In this document: in pieces, positions 55,360-64,000 of the stretch
Position numbering within the stretch: the first letter of the stretch is position 1
How the letters are laid out: each line of letters starts with the position of its first letter
From: Cyanophora paradoxa
Taxonomy: Eukaryota; Glaucocystophyceae; Cyanophorales; Cyanophoraceae
Assembly (NCBI GenBank): GCA_004431415.1
Contig: QPMI01000066.1
Span: 124,001-188,000 of the forward strand
Direction: 5' to 3'
Length of the DNA stretch: 64,000 nucleotides
Position numbers and translations under genes: made by a program
The notes under the pieces: model-generated
Databases searched by the model: none
What the model saw: the letters and a program-made list of their open reading frames with translations, nothing else
What the model was told of the DNA's origin: nothing

Positions 55360-56039
55360 CAAGCGCACGGCGGCATGTGGAGTGATAGCGATCGTTTGCC
55401 GCTAGCGCTGCGCGTGCGAAGAGCGACATGCCAAGGACTTTGACTTGCAACAACAGACTACCGGCAGCGCCAGCGCTAGCAACGGTCGACGTCGACGTCG
55501 ACGTCGGCACATATGCATGCACTGCAGCTGCAGCGCAGACTCTGAGAGCGGCCGCGGTCGCATGCTCGCAAGCTGTCGCAGCATGCGGTGCCATGGCAGC
55601 GCATGCGCATTGCGCATGCACTGCCATGCAGCCGCGCGCGCGGCGCGCGCTCGGCGCTCGCATGGTTGCTCGAGACCTGAGCTTGGTCGAGGGCCTCGAG
55701 GCCCTTCTTCAAACGGAGGTCCGGGGGTACACCCGCTAGGAACACCAGGCGGCAGGCTGCCGCATCCCGTCGACCCGTCGAGCGTCCTTCCGCCTGATCG
55801 TAGAGCGCGGATCGTTGCAGCGATCGGCATCGTTTGCCCCCTGCCAGCGAGCTCTGTCTGCAGTTCGGCAGACTCTTTGCAGCCGGGCACGTCTCGAGCG
55901 CCCAGTGCTCGGTATGCAGGCCTAGAGAAGGATTTCTAGCAAGGCGGAGCACCCGCCGGCATGATGAGTGCAGGACTACAACCTCCGGGCGTTGGCCGGC
56001 CGAGGTCAGCGAGAATCGCCGGCGCGATCCGGCGAGATC
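55360..56039. other. Intergenic region between DHHC gene and the last surface gene
   Basis: No gene is recognised. A GTCGAC chain (GTCGACGTCGACGTCGACG) lies at 55486-55505 and a GCATGC-rich palindromic stretch at 55510-55640. A 240-codon minus-strand frame crosses part of it but has no motif and no splice partner. Confidence 0.5.
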
Positions 56040-59000
56040 ATGCTGAAGCTGACTCCGAGCAGGTGTCTTCTGCAGCCGGGTTCCCAATGCGGAGCGCACT
56101 CGGCGACCTGCTCCGAGAGAACACGCCCCGCCGCGGACGTCGGGCGGTTGCCGCCGCGGCACGCGGCGTACAGCATCGGCCCAGGGAAGCAAAGACATAG
56201 TCCTCGGAGCCTCGGACGTGCCGCGTCGTTCGGCGTGGCGTCCGTCGGCCTGCTCGTTCTTCTGGTGGTCACCGGTGCGTTCAGCGCTCGCGTCCCGCCC
56301 GTCGACGCCGCTGTCGCTGCCTCCTAGCGTCTAGAACTTCCTTTTTCAAAACACGGACCGCCTTGTCCGCCCGAACCAACGGCCGCGTCCGGATCCGCCG
56401 GCGCCTTCGACCCCCGACCAGGCTCCGAGCCTCCTAGCTAGAAGCCGATCCTCTCTCTAGCTATGCATTGCCATTCTCCTTACGTGCGCATCCCGCGCAG
56501 TTCCCGCGCTCGCCCTGCCGGGGACCGTCAACCCGACGACGGGCGGCCGGCACTCGGAGACGATGGTGATACGGAACTCCACAGGCCCGATCAACGGCGT
56601 GGCGGCGGCGAACGGCTACGTAGCTTCTGGAAGCTACGACGGCGTCCTGCGCGTGTACAGGGTCAACGCTACGCTGGGCGCCTTCACGGCCGGCACGGCG
56701 GTGCGTTTACCCTCGCGTTGCGTTTTTTGAACTCCGGACCCCGTAACTCCGTTTCCGCAGGCCACTTTGGTCTTCGCGAACGAAACGGGCTCCAACATTA
56801 CCGCCGTCGCCATGCCCAGCGACGGATCTTTTGTGGCCGTGGCCCTCAACTCGTACGATGCGGACGTCCCCCGCGGGAATGGGATCCGCGTGTTCAACAC
56901 CAGCACTGGCGAGGAGCTGGCGAACCTGCAGTTCGGATCTCCCGTGAGCCTGCAGTTCACGGCAGTCGCCGTCTGCCCGGATGGCTCCATCTTCGGCGGG
57001 TCGGGGTCCAGCATGGCCTTCTTCAAGCGGGATTCGACGGGATGGGGACCGCCCCCCACCACGGGCACCTTGGCGGGCAGTTGGTTCAAGGCGGATGCCC
57101 ATCCCTTCGGTGGGACCATCAACGACGTCGCCTGCGCGCCCAGCGGCGACTTCCTTGCGTCTGTCTCGAGCGGCGGGGATAAGAGCGTTCGGCTGTGGGC
57201 GGCATTCGACGCCGCCTCTCGAGGCTCGTACTCGCGCGGCACCACCTACGGGCTAAACTCCGTCGCGATCAGCGCCGACAGCGTCGTCACCGTCGGAGGT
57301 CCGGCTCTCTTTTTGCGGCCCCCGACTCTCATCCCCTGCTTCTGTCCTCTGACCCCACCCACCGTAGAAAACAGCCTCAATCAAAGTGGGAGGATCTACC
57401 ACGTTTCGGCGACCGGGGCGTTCCTTGGGGTCCTGCCTGCGTCTCCCACTGGATCCCACACCGGAACCAACTTCGGCCTCTCGTACGGACCCGCCTCCAA
57501 GGGCGGTTACTTCGTCTCCGTCGGCGCGGACGGGCGGATCGTGTTCTGGACGCCCTACAGCGCGGGCAACCCCAACGTGAGCAGCGTGATCTACGACGTG
57601 AACACCGGCGGCTCCGCAGTCATTGCCATACTCTGCGTCTCCGTCTCGCCCGACAACGCCCTCGTAGCGACGGGCGCCATCGACGGGGAGCTCACTCTCT
57701 GGTCCCTCCTCCAGCCGCCCCCGACGCCGACCCCGTCCCCGTCGCCCATCCCCACGGACCCCAACCTCAACATCGACCGGGACCTCTGCACCCTCGACTG
57801 CCCCTCGACGAGGGGGTACGCGTTCTCGCAGCACGGGACGCTCGCCTGCACGTTCAACCTGCGGAACTTCTACGGAGAGCCGTTCGTCGCCGACTCGCGC
57901 CTCGTCTCCATCGGCGTCAACACGACGGTCAACACGGTCCCTACCTTCAACGCGACGACCCCGCCCGGTGCGCGGCCCTGTTCCCCTTCCTCCTGTTTAC
58001 GCCGCTCACGCCCCCGCCCGTCCTCAGGCCTCGTGCTGGAGCGCGGGGCGTGGCCGGAAAGGGGCTCCTCCTTCCCGTTCACGGCGCGCTTCGCGCTCCC
58101 CGGGAGCTACTGGATCGCGGCCGCGTACCTCCGGAACACGAGCCTGAACCCCTCCGTCACGCTCTCGCCCGTGCGCTGGTTCAAGGTCCAGGAGACCTCC
58201 GCCCACCTCCAGCCCGACGCCAGGCGCGCCGCTCGCCGCGCGTGCCCCCCTCCCCGCCGCTGTCGCTGACGGCCGGGGTACCCCAGCTCGACCTTCGTGT
58301 GCCCGGGGCTCTCGACGCTGTACCCCCCCGAATCGCGCATCTGCCGCTTGACCCCCCGGAACGCCGTGAGCCGCCCCGTCTTTGCCGCCTCTGCCGTACC
58401 CGCCCGGCCCGATTCCGAGGCCGGCCGCAGGGCGCCGCCATCGCGGCGCTCCAGTGGCACTTCGACTCTCCTGTCGAGCGCAGCGTCGACGCGGCGGCGG
58501 CTCAGGTGAGCATCACGGGCTTCCTCGGCGACGGTACCCCCTCCCTCGGCGGGCGCGCCTACCCCTCCTTCTACTTCAACATCACGTGCGGCGTACCCCC
58601 TCCCTGATCCCCGCACCCCCCACCGAGTGGCGGTACCCCCCGCAGCGTGGCGAGCATCCAGGGGCTCGAGACGAAGCCTCTGAACGTCTCGGTACCCGTC
58701 TTTGCCTTCACTCCGGCGGGGGAGTGGGCCGCCGTCGCGACGTACCGGGCCGGCCTCACCATCTGTACCCCCCTTCCCCTCCCCCCCACCCTCCCTGCCG
58801 CGCCGCCCGTTGCTGAGGCGGCCGCCGCAGCGCCGGCGTCGTACCCCGCGGTAGCGCGGCTGATCCTCACGGCCCAGCAGCAGCTGCCGGCGACGTCGAT
58901 ACCCCTGGACGGCCTCACCAGCACGGGCGCGAGGATGTGGGACCGGGCGAAGAGCGACTGGAGCTACGCGGGGGTCGCCTCGTGCGTCTGGAGCATCCTA

Positions 59001-61330
59001 CCCGAGGGCGCAGCCGAGGGTACCCCCTCGGACTCCTGGGCGGGGTACGAGGGCGACCCGACCAACTGCTCGGCCACGTGGCTCAAGCCCCACATCGCCA
59101 CCTACAAGTCCGTACCCCGCCCCGCCTCCTTCCCCCCCTTCCTGTAGCTGACGGCCCTGGCCCGCCCGCAGCGTCAAGCTGACGGTGCGGGACGTTGCCG
59201 GAAACGTCGCGAGCGCCACTCAGAAGACCGTCATCACGAACCCGACCAGTGCGTACCCTTCTCGCGCTCCGTACCCCCCCCCTGCCGCTCATTCCCCCCT
59301 CCCCCTCTTCCAGTCATGTCGATCAAGGTGACGCTGGACCGCGACTACGACCAGTTCGCGCTCGAGTACCCCTCCGAGAACTTCTACGACCTCGTCATGG
59401 TGCCTTACCCCCTTCCCCCCCCCCCCCCCCCCCCCCCCGCCCCGCCCCCGCCCCCGCCAAAAGCAACGCAAACACCGGCGCGGCTGACGCCGGGGGCGCC
59501 AGAGACTGGCGGAGGCCTCGCAGCTGGACCTGAAGCAGCTCTTCGCCGTCTCCTACTCCCGCGGCTCGTGCGCCCCCGCTCGCTCGCTCGCTCTCCAAAC
59601 AACGTATAAGAGCTCTACTATACTTCCTCCAAACATCTCATAATAAGGGTTCTGCTATGCTACAGTACAAGTTCTCGCTCTCGTATAACAGCTCTAGTAG
59701 ACTATAAGCATTAGACCTAGAAGCGTACTACCGGCTGCGTCGCGGGCGCGCCCCTCCTCACGCTCCCCCCTCCTCGCCCAGGGTCATCATCGAGTACAAG
59801 GCGTTCCGGCTGCCCTCCCAGTCGGAGGCGGACTTCCAGCTGATGTGGGAGCGCATCACCGAGGCGCTGTTCGCCCGCGTCTTCGGCGTGCCCGTCACCG
59901 GCCTCAACAAGCAGATCATCCCCATCGTTCCCGGCGGCGGTCCGTCCGCCTTCAGACTCACCCGAGCCTCGCCTGTCCCCTTCGGACTCACCTGAGCCTC
60001 GCCTTCGCGCAGGGAACGGGTTGACGCCGCTGACGATCGTGGCGCCGGTGACGGTGTACATCGCGCAGGGCAACGCGACGCAGGGGCGCATCCCCTGCAA
60101 GATCGTCGGCGACGTGCGCCCAGTAGGGGAGGGAAAGGAGGGCGCGGGGGCTGGCTGTGGCTGACGCGGGTGGCTGGGGTGGGGGGGGAATAGGTGCCGG
60201 TGCTGCAGGCGTACTGGCGGCAGGTGAACGGGCCGATGGACATCTCGCTGCTGCTCTCCGCGGCGCGCCTCACGGCCTTCGACGCCGGCCTCTCCCTCCC
60301 CGCCAGCCTCCCCCTCGTGCGCCCTGCCCCCCTTCCCAAATATAAGAGCCGCGAGAAATTAATCTTCTCCGCCCCGCCCCGCTCCTCCCGCCCGCCCGCC
60401 GTCTCCCGCCTGCCCGCCCGCCCGCTGCCCAGCGCCCCGCCCCGCCCCGCCGAGCCTCGCCTCCGCCCGCCCGCCCGCCCGCCGACTCGCGCCGGGCGCC
60501 GGGGCGCAGGGGACGTACATCATCGAGCTGGTCGTCGAGGACGTCTTTAACCTCGAGACCCGCTGGCGGGTGCGCTTTCACGCCGCCCCCCGCCCTGCTC
60601 CGCTGTGCTGTGCTAGGCCACGCCGCCACGCCGTCACGCGTCCTTCGCTGGGCGGCGGCGCCGCGCGCTGGCGGCGCGGCCCCCCGCCCTGATATCTTCA
60701 ACTTGCCTTCGATATATGCGGCTCCGGCGCCCCGCGCTCACGCCCGTGCGTCGCGCAGGTGGAAGTCAAGGTGGTCACCACGCTGCCCTCGCTCCCCAAG
60801 TCCACCCGTGCGCCCGCCCGACGCTACGCACAGCGTAGCGTAGCGGGGCGCTGAGAGCGGGGGGGGCGCGCGCGCGCCCGCACGCGCAGAGGACCCGAAC
60901 AAGGGGCGGGAGGTGGGGAAGGGCATCACAGCGGCGGTGGCGACGGCCGCCGCCGTCAGCGTCACGACGGCGGCGGTCGTCGCGGGGCTGGGAGGCGGCG
61001 CCCTGGGCGGGCTCAGCGGCCTGGGCGGGGACAAGGACATGAGGGTGTCGGGCAAGGGCAAGCTGCGGGACGGGGAGGAGGAGGAGCAAAAGGCGCAGCG
61101 CAAGGCCTCCCGCCTCGCGAGCCGCGGCGCGAGCGGGGCGGGAGGCGGCGGCGGCGGCTCCTCGTCGGGCGGGAACACGCGGGCGCCCTCGGGCGGGAAC
61201 ACGCGGCCCGTGTCGCGGGGGCCGAGCGTGGCCGTGGGGACCGCGGTCGCGGACCGGGCGGTAGGGGCCCGCCTGGCCTCGCGGCAGGCCTCCAAGGCCC
61301 TGGAACCGGCCCGCCTCGTCGACGGGAGCG

Positions 61331-61371
<41 letters not shown>

Positions 61372-64000
61372 GTGCGGACGGCCGGCGGGGCGCCCCGCGT
61401 CGTTCGCGTCAACCTGGACGAGCGGGCGGCCGGCCCGGCCCGGGCCCCGCCCTCCCGCCGGGCGGCGGCGCCGCCCGCGGCCCCGCGGTGCCGCCGGGCC
61501 AGCGCCCGGCGCCGCTGCCAGCGAACAGCGTGCGGAACTTGAACGCGGGGCCCCTGCCCCTCTCCGTCGCCGGGGACGCCGAGGCCGCCGGGCGCTCGCC
61601 CATGCGGCACGTGGACTCCACCATCACCTTGGACAGGTGAGCGAGAGCGAGCGAGAAGAAGTGCATTAGCACGCCTGGCGATGCGCCGCGCCGTTCTGCG
61701 CCGCGCTGCAGCAAGCAAGCAGCTAGGATCTAGTATTAGATTCCAAAACCAATCCCGCCTAACTAGCAAGGCTCTGTCTGCCTCGCCGGCCCGCCCCTCG
61801 CTCACCGCCCCTCGCTCACCGCCTCTGCGCGCCCGGCGTCAAGAGTCTCTAATCCTATCTAACTAGCAAGGCTCTGCCTGCCTGCCTGCCTCGCCCGCCC
61901 CTGCCTCACCCGCCGGCCCGCCGGCGCCGCTCACTCTGCGCGGCAGCGACGTGGAGCTGGAGCTGCGGGACACGGTCCCCGTCGGCAGGGAGGAGGACGC
62001 GCTTGAGCAGAACAAGGTCCGCAGCGCTCTTTGAAGCTTAAAGCTAAAAGCTTAAAGCTACAAGCTTCCTAGCGGGGCCTTCTTCTTATTTGGATTGCGC
62101 TCGACGCATCACGCTTAGAGCTTCCTAGAGCGCGATAGGGGCGGGGTGGGACGCTCGCGGCCTCCCGGCGCGGCCTCCAACGCGATCCCGACGGCGACGC
62201 TCGCTCTCCCGTTCCCCGCGCGGCCTAAGCTCTAGGATCTAGCAGGCTTTGCAGCGGGATCCAGTAGGATCTCGCATGTAGGTTTTCCGCTCGCTCACCC
62301 GTACCCCCCCCCCCTCAGGTCTGGCGCGCCCTTCGCGCCGGAGGCGCCGGCGTCGTCGTGCGCGCCCGCGTACCCCCCCCTCGTCCTCCTGTCCCCCCCC
62401 TGACGCCCGCCCGCGCCCCGCAGAGCGTGTTCGGGGTGGGCGGCCTCTTTTCCTTCCGCCCCGCCCCGCCTGGCGCGCCGCGGCTGAGTGTGCCCCCCCC
62501 CCCCCCCCCCCTCCCCGCTTCGTTCGCAGCACATCTCGTTCATCGCGTCGACGACGTACGTGGGGGGCGCCTCGGACGGGTACTCGGCCCTCGGCGACGC
62601 CCTCAGTGCGCCCCGCCTTTCCGCCCCCTCCCCCGTTCCGCTTCGCCCGCCTCGCTTCGCGCCCTGGACGCCTCCGCTTCGGACGCCGGCTGACGCCGCC
62701 TGCTCTTCCCCTCAGACTGGGCGCTGATGCGGCCGACGGACGCGCCGTGGGTCAAGCCCCGCACCGAGAGGACCCGCACCGTCACCATCGTCGACGCGGT
62801 GAGTGGGCCCGCCAGATCGTACAAAAGAGATCCCACTGGAAGTTCCATGCTCGCCGCTCCGCTCGCCCGCTCGCGTCGCTTGACGGCCGCCGCCCGTGCG
62901 CGCGCAGGACGGCTTCATCGTGTCGCGGGAGACGGTCAAGCTGGCGGCGGCGGCGCGGCGGCACCTGCTCCAGGGCAACGGCACGGCGGCCGCGGCGACG
63001 CCGCCGGCGCTGGCGGACCCCTCGGTCTTCAAGCAGCCCTTCACGGTCACGCAGCTCGAGACGGTGGTGAACCTCAAGACCTACGAGGACAAGGTACCCC
63101 CCCCTTCCCCTCCCCCCCGCCCGGCCGCCCGCCCTCTTTCCAGGGCGCCCCTCCTGACGGCGCCGCGCCCGTCCCCGCCCCGCCCGCGCAGGTCTTCGAC
63201 GACCTCACCACCGTCCTCTTCTGGACCACGGTGCGCGGAGCCGGGCCCCTTAGAAGCGGTGGAAGGAGAAGAAGAAGCAGCAGTGGGCCGGCCGGCGGCC
63301 GGCCGGCTCACGGACGCCCACGCACTAGATCCCCCTTAGAAGGCCCCTTAGAAGCAGTAGAAGAACTCGGCCCCTAGGACGCCCTAGGCTGACGCGCGGA
63401 ACTAGGCCCCTTAGAAGCAGTAGAAGAAGCAGATCCCGTCACGCTGACAAGCGGGCGCCGGGCTGGGGGGCCCCCCTCGGCGGCCAACGGCCGGCTCACG
63501 GGCGCCCGCGCCCTAGAGTCTACCTAGTAGCGAGAGTCCTACATCGCGCCGGGCCGCTGACAGGGGTGACCCCGCCAGATCGTGCTGGTGTTCATCCAGA
63601 CGCTGCGGGCCCTCGCGTACCTGCTCTGCCGGAAAGTCTTCGCCAAGTACACGGGGGGCCAGGTCCCCCACACCTTCGTGCGCCCCGCCCCTCCCTCCCC
63701 TTCCCTTTATGGTGTGGGCGCGCGGCCCGGGGGAGGGGGAGAGGCCACAAAGAGCTTGGGGGGGGGGGGGGGGGGGGGGGGGGGAGGTCCCTTCCCTTCC
63801 TATCCTCATAAAGAAAGGAGAGGTCGTAAAGGTCCCCCGCACCTTCGCGCGCGCCCCCTTCCTCCCCTCCCTTCCCTTCCCTTTCTATCCTTTGTGACCC
63901 CTCCCCCGCGCAGCTCTTCCCGAACATCGAGCTGGAGTTCGTGCAGATCATCATCCCGGGGCTCACGCTCCACGCCGCCCTCGTCCTCTCCCGCGGCCAG
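56040..64000 (+). CDS. Surface protein with WD-like propeller, PKD-like domains and membrane segments, 3' partial
   Basis: Seen: exon 1 ends at 56274 after the hydrophobic signal FGVASVGLLVLLVVT; exons 56501-56700, 56761-57298 and 57368-57967 follow in phase. They encode blade-like units (GSYDGVLRVYR, SSGGDKSVRLWAA, SVGADGRIVFWTP, TGAIDGELTLWS), then a Pro-rich linker and a Cys-containing domain (LCTLDCPSTRGYAF). Later exons have beta domains with PKD-like closing strands (SVKLTVRDVAGNVASAT near 59173; GTYIIELVVEDVF near 60512), a hydrophobic segment (GITAAVATAAAVSVTTAAVVAG, 60922), a Gly/Ser-rich stretch, and at the right edge TTIVLVFIQTLRALAYLLC and VQIIIPGLTLHAALVLS, probable membrane helices. 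Introns here often begin GTACCCC. The start codon is uncertain. Probably a membrane receptor or channel-like protein; I cannot name the family. Confidence 0.6.

Noticed and set aside
55476-56198. 240-codon minus-strand frame between the DHHC gene and the last gene
   Set aside because: No recognisable motif, crosses palindromic DNA and overlaps the probable first exon of the next gene.
60738-61805. 355-codon minus-strand frame
   Set aside because: Antisense of the Gly/Ser-rich and membrane exons of the plus-strand surface gene; low complexity and no domain.

Overview
The window looks like nuclear DNA of a GC-rich unicellular eukaryote, most likely an alga-like protist. Genes are densely split by 40-150 nt introns, donors are mostly GTGCG or GTACC with a minority of GC donors, acceptors are typically CGCAG, and a CTGAC-like branch site often lies shortly before the acceptor. 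A pelagophyte or other stramenopile, or a haptophyte, would fit, but nothing here fixes the taxon.

Layout: (1) 48-4019, plus strand: an 18-exon WD40 protein cut by the left edge. (2) 4020-13706: gene-poor, holding two copies (A at 5622-6799, B at 10706-12134) of a four-exon gene encoding a serine-rich protein with RRxS-type sites, a broken 3' end of a pyridoxal kinase gene, a GC-rich minisatellite and a small inverted-repeat element. (3) 13707-27368, minus strand: a large secreted or surface protein with an N-terminal hydrophobic signal, a right-handed beta-helix (GGAI/FxxN coils) and a C-terminal hydrophobic anchor. (4) 27369-33681: a 6.3 kb gene-free spacer between two divergent surface-protein genes, filled with small inverted-repeat elements; one has 16-bp termini and an 11-bp target duplication. 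(5) 33682-48242, plus: a large type I membrane protein with signal peptide, about five LamG/jelly-roll modules, a propeller-like segment, FN3-like modules, one transmembrane helix and a short tail. (6) 49120-50345: copy C of the RRxS family. (7) 51609-53312, minus: pyridoxal kinase, 8 exons, complete. (8) 53502-55359, plus: a DHHC palmitoyltransferase, 12 exons, complete, sharing a 189-bp divergent promoter region with the kinase. (9) 56040 to the right edge, plus: a third surface protein, with a WD-like propeller, PKD-like beta domains and membrane segments, cut by the window end.

The most unusual signal is a rule that emerges when the three RRxS-family copies and their flanks are compared. 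They differ repeatedly by insertions of exactly 6 bp (or multiples). In most of these a triplet T has become T, its reverse complement, then T again (for example TTG to TTG-CAA-TTG). The same events are seen in exons, where they keep the frame, in flanks, in a dispersed repeat, in the kinase fragment and apparently inside intron branch sites (CTGAC to C-TGA-TCA-TGA-C). Repetition of this event would explain the chains of overlapping palindromic hexamers that fill the non-coding DNA.

Exon coordinates for the WD40 gene, copies A-C, the kinase and the DHHC gene were checked for splice signals and reading phase. The three surface-protein genes are only partly resolved. All comparisons were made by eye.
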